DNA of 15,085 nt from JBLHKE01 sp047619485 (GTDB lineage: Bacteria > Verrucomicrobiota > Verrucomicrobiia > Verrucomicrobiales > DEV007). The translations under genes were made by a program, and so were the position numbers. The stretch is from the NCBI GenBank assembly GCA_047619485.1, contig JBLHKE010000095.1:1-15085 (forward strand). Direction: 5' to 3'. Positions 1 to 7,965 of this stretch are shown one piece after another. Position 1 is the first letter of the stretch, and each line of letters opens with the position of its first letter. The notes beneath the pieces are model-generated. The model saw only the letters and a program-made list of their open reading frames with translations, ran no database searches and had not been told where the DNA came from.

Positions 1-177
1 TACTTCCGCCTGCGGATCGAATTGCAATAGACGCTCTCCGAGGCATGTCTCGGTAACGACGTCAAAAAGGCTGACTCTCTCAACAGACCGATCAAGACGG
101 TGATGGACAAGGCTCGGTTCGAGCTGAAGAAAAAAAGATCGCCCGGAGATCGACTGTCTGTAAACCAAAACGAGTAG
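1..177 (+). pseudogene. C-terminal remnant of an unrecognised gene, entering from outside the window
   Basis: Frame 1 is open from the window edge to a TAG at 175-177, except for one in-frame TAG at 28-30. The 48 codons after that stop are lysine- and arginine-rich and end in a charged tail (KKKRSPGDRLSVNQNE). The residue usage looks like a real soluble protein end rather than random frame, but I do not recognise the family. Either the gene is broken at codon 10 of the window, or the reading is coincidental. The 200 bases after it (178-377) hold nothing I can support beyond the leader of the next gene. Confidence is low because only about 58 codons are visible. Confidence 0.3.
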
Positions 178-377
178 TGGACTGCGTCGTAGTGACCCTT
201 TTTAACCATAAGTTTTAAGGCTGGAATCCGCTTTTCCGCTGCTGCCAAAACTCGAAGGCTTGGCGACGCGGATGTTTCTCGATGCTCGACGCGGCTTGCG
301 TCGCAGGCGATATTTTGATGCTTTTCCAGACGATTTACATTATATCTCATCGAGCCGCAGCGCTCCGCCAACTCACC

Positions 378-3300
378 ATGAAACCATTTCTATTTTTCAT
401 CCTCGCAATCCTACCCTCCATCACAAACGCCGACTGGAAAGGCGGTCAATGGATCTGGGACGAAGAATCGACAGAGAGTTCCAACGAGCCGCGTTATTTC
501 CGCCGTGCTTTGGATCTCGAGTCCAATCCTGCCAGCGCTTCACTGGCGATCACCGCCGATAATTTCTACGAGGTGTGGATCAACGGCACGAGGATCGGCG
601 CAGACGGGACATGGGATAGTGTCGAGAATTACGACGTCGTCAAGTACCTGAAAAAGGGCACCAACGTGCTCGCGATTCAGGCGCGCAACGGGGGCGGTGT
701 CGCGGGTGTGCTAGCGAAAATGACGATCAAAGATTCCGCAGGAAAAACCATCGCGATCGGAACCGACTACCTCACGCGAGCCAGCCTCGATGCACCCGAA
801 GATTGGAAAGACGCAAAGTTCGATGACTCCAAATGGGGCGCCGTCACGGTGCTCGGGGATGCCTCGATGAGCCCGTGGGGTATCGGAGGCAGTGTCTCGA
901 AGGGCTCTGGATCTGTCGCCGGGGCCGACCAGACCAACGCTGCCGATCGCACGATTTCTAAACATCTTCCCCCGCAGGAGGAGCAGGAGCGATTCAAGAT
1001 CGCCGAGGGCTTTGAGATCGAACTGGTGGCTGCCGAACCGCTGGTTATCAATCCGGTCACCATGGCGCTGGACGAGCGCGACCGGCTCCACATTAGCGAA
1101 AGTCACACCTATCGCTTCGGTCCGAAGGGAACCCCCGTGAAGCCTTACACCAACCCAATCATCCGGCTCGACCCGAAACCTGGTGGCGGCTTCGATCGAG
1201 TCGTGGTCGCGCAAGGATTTGAAGATCCGGTGATGGGGATCGCGATCCGTGACGGCAAACTCTGGGCGGCTGCCAATAACTATCTCTTCCTCTTCGACCT
1301 CGACGAGAACGGCATCGCCACCAACAGGCGCACCTTGCTCACCGACAAGAATATGGCGTGGAACCCCTTTGGCATGTTCGTCCTCGAGTGGGGGCCTGAT
1401 GAGCAGCTCTACATGAGCGTCGGTAATCACAACATCGATATCCACGGGCCGGAAGATGGCAAGATTTCCGGCCGTGGCAGTTCCGGGCTGGTCATGCGAA
1501 TGCAGCCAGATGGCACCAAGATGGAACGCTTGGTCCACGGCATGCGCGTCCCGTATTCTTACGAGATGGATCCCTTTGGCCAACTCTGGGTTCTCTCCAA
1601 CGGTCAGGGGAATCCGGATCGCTTCATTCGGGTGATCGAGGGCGTCGACTACCATTGCTACAGCCGCCCCAACGTGCCCAACGGCTGGTTGCAAGGAAGG
1701 CATCCATTGGCGCCACCCTGTTTTGAGCTTCCGGCCGGGGCGCGCACCCAACTGCTGCGCTACTACGGTGGAGCGTTTCCACAGGAGTTTCACGGTGGCC
1801 TGTTTCTCGACAACTGGGGGAAACACGGATTCAGTGCCGGGAACCGTGCCATCTTCCACTACACGCCCGACGAGCGCAACGACATCAGCAAGAAGCAGCC
1901 GTTCCTGAGTTGTGCCGACCCGCATTTCCGTTGCAGTCACATCCTCATCGATTCCAAGGGGCACATGCTGGTGTCGGATTGGTATGGGCGCGACGATGAG
2001 AGTGATCTTACCGGTCGTATCTGGCGAGTGAAACCGAAGAAGAATCACGAGCTCGCCACAGATCAGGCGCTGAAGGCAGCAAACGGGCTCTGGGGAAATT
2101 GGAGCAAGGGCGAGTATGCAAGAATCGCAACGGACGGTGCCAGCCACTCTGACTGGCGAGTGCGGCGACTCGCGATCCAGCTTCTGAAACGTGCAGGCGC
2201 TAGCGACGCGACAGCCGTCGCAGCGAAGCTTGCGAACGATCCCGATCCGGCAGTTCGTGTGGCTGCCGCCGTGGCGATGGGCGAAAAGCAAATGCTCCTA
2301 GATGCGCTGAAATTCGGAGCAGCCGAGGATGTTCACCTCCGCTATGAAGCGGCTTGGCATCTCGCCTCCGTGGCGAGCGCCGACGTGTTCGAGGCGCTGT
2401 TGAGTTCGGACGATGCCAATCTCCGGCTCGCCGGAATGATCGCGATCGATGTGGCCTGCTACGAGAGTCGCGACAGCAAGCCCGCGGCTCTGGCAGCCTT
2501 GAGCCGGTCGCTAGCAGATAAGGCCGGTGGTGAGGACTTTACCCTACTCTTTGACCTGGCGCGGCTCAATCCAGATCCCGCGATGACCTCTGCATTGAAC
2601 CGTCTCGCGATCAATCCCAGCGTGCCCGCAGCGGTTTCGGGCCAGGCATTGCTCCTGCTCGGCGAGTCCGGCAGTATCGATCCTGCCACACTCGCCGCCT
2701 CCAGCACTCGATTCCTCGAGGCGGTTCGCACCGGCAAAGTCGGCCTCCGGAGCACCAAGGATTGGCTTATGTTTTTCGATATGATCGAGAACCGGGAGCC
2801 TGACGCGTATGCGCAGCAGCAGATCGTTTCACGGCTATTCGACCGCAACGGCGACATCCGCGCCCGTGCGCAGAGCTTGATTTTGAAGCTCGGATCTAAA
2901 GCGACAAACGCAGCACCTAGCCTTTGGAAAAGAGCTCTCAACCCAAAGACGAAACTCGAGGAACGACTGGCCTTGCTGCCGATCCTGCTTGCGATCGAAG
3001 ACACTCCAGACACTGAGGCTTGGGAAACACTTCTCCTCACCGCAGATCCGAGTGTTCGCCTCGCGACGATCCGTTCGTGGCGGATCTTTGCCGACAACGA
3101 GCCACTGCAAAGCGTGCTCACCAAACATCGCGCTCGATTGGAAGCCGATCATCCGTCTCATCGCGCCGCCATCTCCGCCGTGATTGACAAGTCGGTGAAT
3201 CACGATGTCGAGGTACTCTCTGCGAGCACGCTCCAGCGCCTAGCCAAGCTCACAAAGCAAGGCCGGCAGGTTCGCGCACAGCTCGGTGCCCACGTGTTCA

Positions 3301-3671
3301 CTCGCAGCGGCTGCGCCGTGTGCCACGTCACCACTGGGCCGGACAAAATCGTTGCACCGACACTCAAGGGGATCGGTCGCGCTCAAAAAGCAGACTACCT
3401 CATTGAGTCCGTGCTCTTCCCCTCGAAGATCCTTAAGACCGGATTCTTGTCGGAAAACGTGACCCTAAAAAAGGGCGATCCGCTCTTCGGAATCGTCCGA
3501 GAACTAGGAGATAACCTCATCGTCGCGAATCTCGCCGGCGAGACCACGGTGGCGAAATCTAGCGTCGTCAAACGCGAAGCAGTCAAGCTCTCGACCATGC
3601 CGCCAGGGCTCCAGGCGGTGATGAGTGCCGAAGAATTTGTCGACCTGATCGCCTATTTGAGTTCACTGTAA
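378..3671 (+). CDS. Secreted PVC-type heme-binding CxxCH protein (beta-propeller, HEAT repeats, cytochrome c domain)
   Basis: This 1097-residue exported protein probably carries electrons in the periplasm or at the cell surface; its substrate is unknown. I chose the ATG at 378 because it opens directly on a signal peptide (hydrophobic core FLFFILAILP, likely cut after A18); the in-frame start at 282 would bury it. Residues 19 to about 190 form a beta-sandwich that resembles the sugar-binding N-terminal domain of alpha-L-rhamnosidases (WIWDEE, WINGTRIG, W-G pattern). Residues about 198-555 are the PVC-type propeller (GFEIELVAAEPL at its start, SDWYGRDD and GRIWRVKP at its end). Residues about 575-960 are HEAT-like helical repeats (WRVRRLAIQLL, PAVRVAAAVA). 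The C-terminal cytochrome has C979-A-V-C982-H983 as the heme site and M1074 in MPPGL as a likely distal ligand. Related proteins usually sit beside DUF1592/DUF1552 genes; here only remnants follow. No strong ribosome site is visible. The family call is firm, the function is not. Confidence 0.93.
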   Translation: MKPFLFFILAILPSITNADWKGGQWIWDEESTESSNEPRYFRRALDLESNPASASLAITADNFYEVWINGTRIGADGTWDSVENYDVVKYLKKGTNVLAIQARNGGGVAGVLAKMTIKDSAGKTIAIGTDYLTRASLDAPEDWKDAKFDDSKWGAVTVLGDASMSPWGIGGSVSKGSGSVAGADQTNAADRTISKHLPPQEEQERFKIAEGFEIELVAAEPLVINPVTMALDERDRLHISESHTYRFGPKGTPVKPYTNPIIRLDPKPGGGFDRVVVAQGFEDPVMGIAIRDGKLWAAANNYLFLFDLDENGIATNRRTLLTDKNMAWNPFGMFVLEWGPDEQLYMSVGNHNIDIHGPEDGKISGRGSSGLVMRMQPDGTKMERLVHGMRVPYSYEMDPFGQLWVLSNGQGNPDRFIRVIEGVDYHCYSRPNVPNGWLQGRHPLAPPCFELPAGARTQLLRYYGGAFPQEFHGGLFLDNWGKHGFSAGNRAIFHYTPDERNDISKKQPFLSCADPHFRCSHILIDSKGHMLVSDWYGRDDESDLTGRIWRVKPKKNHELATDQALKAANGLWGNWSKGEYARIATDGASHSDWRVRRLAIQLLKRAGASDATAVAAKLANDPDPAVRVAAAVAMGEKQMLLDALKFGAAEDVHLRYEAAWHLASVASADVFEALLSSDDANLRLAGMIAIDVACYESRDSKPAALAALSRSLADKAGGEDFTLLFDLARLNPDPAMTSALNRLAINPSVPAAVSGQALLLLGESGSIDPATLAASSTRFLEAVRTGKVGLRSTKDWLMFFDMIENREPDAYAQQQIVSRLFDRNGDIRARAQSLILKLGSKATNAAPSLWKRALNPKTKLEERLALLPILLAIEDTPDTEAWETLLLTADPSVRLATIRSWRIFADNEPLQSVLTKHRARLEADHPSHRAAISAVIDKSVNHDVEVLSASTLQRLAKLTKQGRQVRAQLGAHVFTRSGCAVCHVTTGPDKIVAPTLKGIGRAQKADYLIESVLFPSKILKTGFLSENVTLKKGDPLFGIVRELGDNLIVANLAGETTVAKSSVVKREAVKLSTMPPGLQAVMSAEEFVDLIAYLSSL

Positions 3672-3720
3672 CTGGGCAATGCGAGTGTCTTTCACTCTCA
3701 CGATGAGCACTTTCGAGCGC

Positions 3721-4233
3721 GGCAGCACGGTCGGACTGTTCCGCCACTAAGACGAATCGTTCGGTCCCTACTTTGCGGCGCACGTGACCACCGATGCCGG
3801 TGACTGTTTTGAAACCGCGATGCGCTTGGCCTACCGCGCCGCGCTGTATTCACCGGATTTCTTGTATCACGTCGAACCTGTTGGCGAGCTCGATGACGAA
3901 TCCCTCGCCAGCCGGCTCTCGTATTTCCTTTGGAATTCGAAGCCTGATGCGCGACTTACTGAACTCGCGGTTTCGGGAAATCTCATGGATTCACTTGAAG
4001 AGGAAGTCGAACGTCTGCTGGCCGACTCGAAAGCCAAACGTTTCGTCGAAGACTTCCTCGGCCAGTGGTTGAAACTTCGAGCGATCGTCGCGAATGATCC
4101 TGACAAAAAGCTATACCCAGAGTTCAGCGCCTACTTGCAGGACTCCATGGTCGCCGAGACCCGCGGCTACTTCCGCGGACTCATCGACGCGACCCTCGAC
4201 GCCACCCATCTGGTGAAATCGGACTTCGCGATG
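3721..4233 (+). pseudogene. DUF1592-family (planctomycete-type) gene fragment, both ends missing
   Basis: Frame 1 encodes the middle of a DUF1592 protein: AMRLAYRAALYSPDFLYHVEP, then SRLSYFLWNSKPD, then VEDFLGQWLKLR, then ETRGYFRGL and LVKSDFAM. Those are family landmarks in the right order. In intact relatives the last motif continues as SDFAxLNERLAxHYGI, followed by DUF1588 and DUF1585. Here similarity stops at the ATG codon 4231-4233 and the rest is another gene. The left end is also ragged: a TAA at 3748-3750 interrupts what looks like homologous sequence (DESFGPYFAAH follows it), and no start or signal peptide is present. A shorter reading starting with the GTG at 3784 is open to 4275, but its last 14 residues are foreign. 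The true left edge is uncertain by some tens of bases. The 3672-3720 gap shows only a weak 5-bp inverted repeat. Confidence 0.8.
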
Positions 4234-4556
4234 TCGAGCCCGAACAGGTGCGCCGCGCGATCGACAGAAAGTTGAGGGACGCGACCAAGCACACCATGAC
4301 GGCGCTCTTGCCTGCGGAGATTGCCAAGGACAAACTGAACCGAATCGAGATCGACGGTGTGGGGCTCGACTACAAGGCCTGTTCCTACGCTGCGTATCGC
4401 GCCGTCCACTAGATCGACGGAGTTGCCCGCGCCACCGCCAGTTTCAAGGACGGCAAAGTCACTGCTCTGATCGATCTGAAGAAGACGAATCGCCCTGCAT
4501 TAGATGAAGCGCTGAAGAAAAAGGGAGTTACGCTTAAAATGACCGAATCCAAATGA
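4233..4556 (+). pseudogene. Remnant of a protein with a degenerate heavy-metal-associated (HMA)-like C-terminal domain
   Basis: Directly after the DUF1592 piece, frame 3 reads VEPEQVRRAIDRKLRDATKH and continues to a TGA at 4554-4556, with one in-frame TAG at 4410-4412. On both sides of that TAG the sequence looks like one domain: LNRIEIDGVGLDYKACSYAA before it, and IDGVARATASFKDGKVTALI followed by PALDEALKKKGVTLK after it. The pattern (C in the first loop, IDGVA, SFKDGKVT, ALKKKGV) matches HMA-like ferredoxin folds of PVC bacteria. Only one cysteine is left where a CxxC would be expected, so metal binding is doubtful. No start codon or N-terminus is present. The stop overlaps the ATG of the next gene (ATGA at 4553-4556), as in a translationally coupled pair. 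The HMA assignment rests on motif likeness only. Confidence 0.55.
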
Positions 4557-4863
4557 GCACTCGCACGTTCCATATCGGCAATCAGCGCAGCTTGCCACTG
4601 CGCAGCTTTCTACGCGCAGCGGGTGCTACCATTGCTCTGCCGATGCTCGAAGCGATGACGCCGGTGTGCGGCGCTAGCACTGGACCGGCAGTCCCGCCGC
4701 GCATGGTCGCCATCAAGACAAACACGGGCAGCATCTCGGCTTCGACAAAGGCAACAACTACCCGCTCGCCAACCTTTACGTGTCGATGTTGCATCGCCTC
4801 GGAATCGATGTCGACAAGTTGGCTATCTCGGACGGAACGATGCGTGGATTGGAGCTTTCATAG
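4553..4863 (+). pseudogene. DUF1552-family gene collapsed to its two ends by an out-of-frame internal deletion
   Basis: The ATG at 4553 opens a typical DUF1552 N-terminus: a Tat-like signal (LPLRSFLRAAGATIALPMLE) and then MVAIKTN, where relatives go on to MGxxPxxFFP. After about codon 57 the frame loses sense and runs to a TAA at 4922-4924. In frame 1, from about 4720 (KHGQHLGFDKGNNYP, then LANLYVSMLHRLGIDVDKLA, then TMRGLEL), lies the normal C-terminal end of the family, with its own TAG at 4861-4863. The central part of the protein, which I would expect to be a few hundred residues, is gone, and the two ends are joined out of frame. The join region around 4718-4730 reads plausibly in both frames, as expected from recombination at a short shared sequence. 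The product cannot be functional. DUF1552 genes normally pair with DUF1592 genes, which fits the neighbouring remnant. Confidence 0.82.
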
Positions 4864-4937
4864 GATGAGATCCATTCAACGAATACTCGTTCAAAGGTGC
4901 AAAATTCATCTACGCCATCAGTAATTCCAAGTATATC

Positions 4938-7424
4938 ATGAACGTCCCGACCCGGTTTCTCATCCTACTTTTTTCTGCCGCATGTGCCTCGGCTGGCGCA
5001 GATTCCCTTCCGCGCAGTGAACCCGAGGCGCTAGGAGTTTCCTCGACTCGCCTGTTAGAATTTGTCGACGCGCTCGACAGCAAGATCGAGGGCATGCACA
5101 GCGTGATGGTCTTGCGTCATGGCAAGGTGATTGCGGAGGGGTGGTGGGCGCCCTATTCGGCTGAGAACAACCACGTCCTGTATTCCTTGAGTAAGAGTTT
5201 TACCTCGACTGCGGTCGGTTTTGCCGTGGCGGAGGGGAAGATCGACATTTTTGACCCGGTATTGAAATTTTTTCCAGACGATGCGCCCGCGGATCCGAGC
5301 GGCAACTTGAAGGCGATGCGGGTGCGCGACCTGTTGACGATGTCGACCGGCCACCAGGACGAACCGCCGACGTCGCCGGACAAGATGTCGGCAATGTCAT
5401 TCCTAGCCCATCCAGTTCCTCATAAGCCGGGGACGCATTTCCGATACAACACCGCGGCCACGTTCATTCAATCGGCCATCGTGCAGAAAGTGACCGGGCA
5501 GACGGTGCTCGAATACTTGAGGCCGCGATTGTTCGAGCCGCTCGGAATCGCAGATCCGCACTGGGATACGAATTTCGAAGGGATTTCGCTCGGCGGCTAC
5601 GGGCTGCGGGTCAAGACCGAGGACATCGCCAAGCTCGGGCAGTTGTATCTTCAGAAGGGCAAGTGGGAGGGGAGGCAATTGCTACCAGAAAAATGGGTCG
5701 AGCAAGCAACTTCACGGCAGATGTCGAATGGCAGCAACCCCAACGGCGATTGGGATCAAGGATACGGCTTCCAATTCTGGCGCTGCCGACACAATGCCTA
5801 CCGTGGCGATGGTGCGTTTGGGCAGTATTGCGTGGTGATGCCTGATCAGGACATGGTGGTCGCGATCACGAGTGGGGTGAAGAACATGGGCGCAGTGCTT
5901 GATCTGGTGTGGGATAAACTCTTGCCGGCGGTTGGCGGAAATGGGCTGCCAGAGAACCTGCAAGGGGTATCCGACCTGCAGAACAAGCTAGGCGGGCTGG
6001 CACTGCCTACAGCGAAAGGCAAAGTGACTTCTGCGGCCTCGGAGGGTTTTCTGAATCGGGACTATGACTTTCCTGCCAACCAACAGGACATCGAATCCTT
6101 GAGGCTGGTGTCGAGCGATGGAGGGAAGAACATCCAGTTCGTCGCGGGCGTCGAAGGCGCTGAGGCTGGCCTCCCTTGCAGTTTTGGAAAGTGGTCGACT
6201 GGACGGGCGCCGTTAGTCGGCGGGCGGCGACCACATTTCGCCGATGAGCCGATCGCGAGCAGTTTTGCGTGGAAATCTGACAACACTCTGGTCATTAAAC
6301 AATTCGCCTACGAGACGCCATTCGGCGCAAGCTTGAAACTAACTTTTACTGGAGATCAGGTTGCGCTCGAGCGAGAAGCGAATGTCGGTTTCGGATCGAC
6401 GAGGCAGCAGAAGTTAGTCGGCCAAGCTAGAGCCGACCAAGACGCTCCGCGCATTGCTGCGCTTCCTGCAGGCGGAAGTGTGCCGGATGCTGAGGTCGAT
6501 GAAAATGGGGTGATTCACGTCGCCTATCTGGCGGGTGGGGATATTCTCTATATCCGGTCGACAGACGAGGGAGAGACCTTCACGAAACCGATTCGAGTGA
6601 ATACCGAAGCCGGTTTCGCTAGCGGAGGGCGATTCCGCGGGCCGGATCTCGCCATTGGTAAGAACGGAAAAGTCCATGTTATCTGGTACAACGCAGGCTA
6701 CCAACAGAAACGCCCACATGACGAGTGGGGCGTCATGTATTCGCGCCTCGAGAAGAAGGCGATGCGCTTCGAGAAGTCGCGCAACTTGAACATGCGGCCG
6801 AGCGACAATTTTTCGCTGGCTGCAGATTCGACCGGGCGGGTCGCGGTGATTTGGATGGCAGGAGAAGTCTACGCGACCCTGTCCGACGATGACGGAACGA
6901 ATTTTGCGGTACCGAGCGATCTCGGAGTCGATCCGTGCGAGTGTTGTGGCTCGCGGGCGACTTATACGGGAGATGGCCGCCTGGCGGTTCTCTACCGTGA
7001 CAAGACAGACAACCTGCGAGATACGAATGTAGCGACTCTGGCGAACGGTGCTACGAAATGGAGCAATCGTGTGATCAGCGAGACGCCATGGCCGATCACC
7101 GCGTGCCCGATGACTGGCTCATTTCTCAGTGAATCTAAGGCGGGTGTGGCAGCTGCTTGGGAAACTGATGGGCAAGTTTTCTTTCGCGTTGGGCTCGGCG
7201 CTGGGACAAGGGAAGTCCGCGCGGCAGCGAAGGGGCAATACCCGGTCGTGTTGTCATCCGGCGGCATGACCTTGGTCGCGTGGAAGCAGGACAAGCAGCT
7301 CAAGTGGCAGTGGTTCGATCAGCAGAACCGCGCAGTTGAACCTCAAGGTAGCCACGTAGCGGGAAGCCCAGATCGCCCGGCAGGAGTGGTTGCAAAATCT
7401 GGGCGGATGATCCTGATTCCTTGA
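4938..7424 (+). CDS. Exported serine beta-lactamase/esterase-like enzyme fused to a sialidase-like beta-propeller
   Basis: This 828-residue protein starts at the ATG at 4938 with a signal peptide (FLILLFSAACASAGA, likely cut near residue 21). Residues about 30-335 are a class C beta-lactamase-like serine hydrolase: S83-L-S-K86 is the SxxK nucleophile/base motif, F-R-Y170-N171-T supplies the YxN-type element, and DGAFGQY near 291-297 occupies the third-motif position. This subfamily more often cleaves esters or small peptides than antibiotics (family knowledge). Residues about 345-490 look like the beta-rich accessory domain that often follows it. Residues about 495-828 form a sialidase/BNR-like propeller with two Asp boxes (S541-T-D-E-G-E-T-F548 and S649-D-D-D-G-T-N-F656), a conserved cysteine cluster (C667, C669, C670) and C723 in ACPMTG. 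Catalytic sialidase residues are not evident, so the propeller may only bind. No obvious ribosome site is visible. Substrate unknown; the fusion is unusual. Confidence 0.9.
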   Translation: MNVPTRFLILLFSAACASAGADSLPRSEPEALGVSSTRLLEFVDALDSKIEGMHSVMVLRHGKVIAEGWWAPYSAENNHVLYSLSKSFTSTAVGFAVAEGKIDIFDPVLKFFPDDAPADPSGNLKAMRVRDLLTMSTGHQDEPPTSPDKMSAMSFLAHPVPHKPGTHFRYNTAATFIQSAIVQKVTGQTVLEYLRPRLFEPLGIADPHWDTNFEGISLGGYGLRVKTEDIAKLGQLYLQKGKWEGRQLLPEKWVEQATSRQMSNGSNPNGDWDQGYGFQFWRCRHNAYRGDGAFGQYCVVMPDQDMVVAITSGVKNMGAVLDLVWDKLLPAVGGNGLPENLQGVSDLQNKLGGLALPTAKGKVTSAASEGFLNRDYDFPANQQDIESLRLVSSDGGKNIQFVAGVEGAEAGLPCSFGKWSTGRAPLVGGRRPHFADEPIASSFAWKSDNTLVIKQFAYETPFGASLKLTFTGDQVALEREANVGFGSTRQQKLVGQARADQDAPRIAALPAGGSVPDAEVDENGVIHVAYLAGGDILYIRSTDEGETFTKPIRVNTEAGFASGGRFRGPDLAIGKNGKVHVIWYNAGYQQKRPHDEWGVMYSRLEKKAMRFEKSRNLNMRPSDNFSLAADSTGRVAVIWMAGEVYATLSDDDGTNFAVPSDLGVDPCECCGSRATYTGDGRLAVLYRDKTDNLRDTNVATLANGATKWSNRVISETPWPITACPMTGSFLSESKAGVAAAWETDGQVFFRVGLGAGTREVRAAAKGQYPVVLSSGGMTLVAWKQDKQLKWQWFDQQNRAVEPQGSHVAGSPDRPAGVVAKSGRMILIP

Positions 7425-7431
7425 CATCACG

Positions 7432-7743
7432 ATGAGGAGCCCAAAACGATTCAGCATTGCGGATCTCATGCTGTTTGGGGTAATCGACGTCTTTGCGGCT
7501 ACCACAACTTGTCGCACCACGGAAAAGATCTGGGAAGGATCAAGCTGCCGTCGCTAGCGCTCCGCCAAAAGGAAATCGTAAAGCGGGGATGTTCGGCATC
7601 TATTTCCGCGCGCTGAACTTCGGCGGTGTCAAACCGGTGGTGCGTGTCGATCCGATGATCGATTTTAAATGGGAAGCGGCTGCGCCTCTGCCGAATTTCC
7701 CAACCGACCGCTTCAGTGTCCCCTGGGAGGGGGAGGTCGAGGT
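7432..7743 (+). pseudogene. N-terminal remnant of a PA14-domain exported protein
   Basis: Seven bases after the previous stop, the ATG at 7432 begins a hydrophobic leader (RFSIADLMLFGVIDVFAA) that continues to KIWEG and hits a TAG at 7555-7557. The next piece is in another frame (frame 2, open from 7493): AGMFGIYFRALNFGGVKPVV, then IDFKWEAAAPLPNFPTDRFS and VPWEGEVE. Those are the opening strands of a PA14 carbohydrate-binding domain (GIYF, then VDP, then FxVxWxGxVE). One frameshift between about 7540 and 7557 would join the leader to the domain. Similarity ends near 7733-7743, where the DNA continues as the reverse strand of a different gene. Roughly the first third of a PA14 domain is left, so the product is dead. 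The spacing suggests it once followed the beta-lactamase fusion gene in the same operon. Confidence 0.6.
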
Positions 7744-7951
7744 AGCGTTCGCCGCCCCAGTTGTTCTCCAGATAGCGGCTGACTGCGGCCTGTGCTTTTT
7801 CCGAACCCGTGAGATCAAAATCTTCGAGCCGCAGGATCGTCTCCACGATCAGCGTATCTTTGGCCTCGTCGGCCTGGGCGGAAAGAGGAGCCAGAATCGA
7901 CCACGCGCAGATCCAGCCGGTGGCGGCGCGTAGGTAGATTGGGCGCATCAA
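7744..7951 (-). pseudogene. Fragment matching the post-HEAT tail of a PVC propeller protein, cut off at an inversion-like join
   Basis: Read on the minus strand, this frame gives AKDTLIVETILRLEDFDL and then AVSRYLENNWGGERYLDL, which resembles the segment following the HEAT repeats in PVC-type heme-binding proteins (before the cytochrome domain). It breaks off after YLDL because the DNA beyond is the plus-strand PA14 piece; the frame runs on to 7499 without sense. It lies just downstream of the truncated propeller gene at 7966-9939 but in another frame, so it may be that gene's displaced tail. Against that, the frame starts (TTG 7951 or ATG 7948) with a signal-like stretch (WICAWSILAPLSAQA), as if it were the start of a separate exported protein. 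I cannot decide between the two. No CxxCH remains. Confidence 0.5.
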
Positions 7952-7965
7952 AAACGGTAGCGATA

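Noticed and set aside
282..377. Upstream start that would extend the CxxCH protein by 32 residues
   Set aside because: It would put the signal peptide in the interior of the protein; the ATG at 378 is the better start.
711..2291. Long minus-strand frame (526 codons) opposite the CxxCH protein gene
   Set aside because: It lies wholly antisense to a gene with clear family motifs, has no signal peptide or recognisable domain, and is explained by the codon bias of the real gene.
3683..3697. Inverted repeat GAGTG/CACTC with a 5-base loop just after the stop of the CxxCH gene
   Set aside because: The stem is only 5 bp and no run of T follows, so it is too weak to call a terminator.
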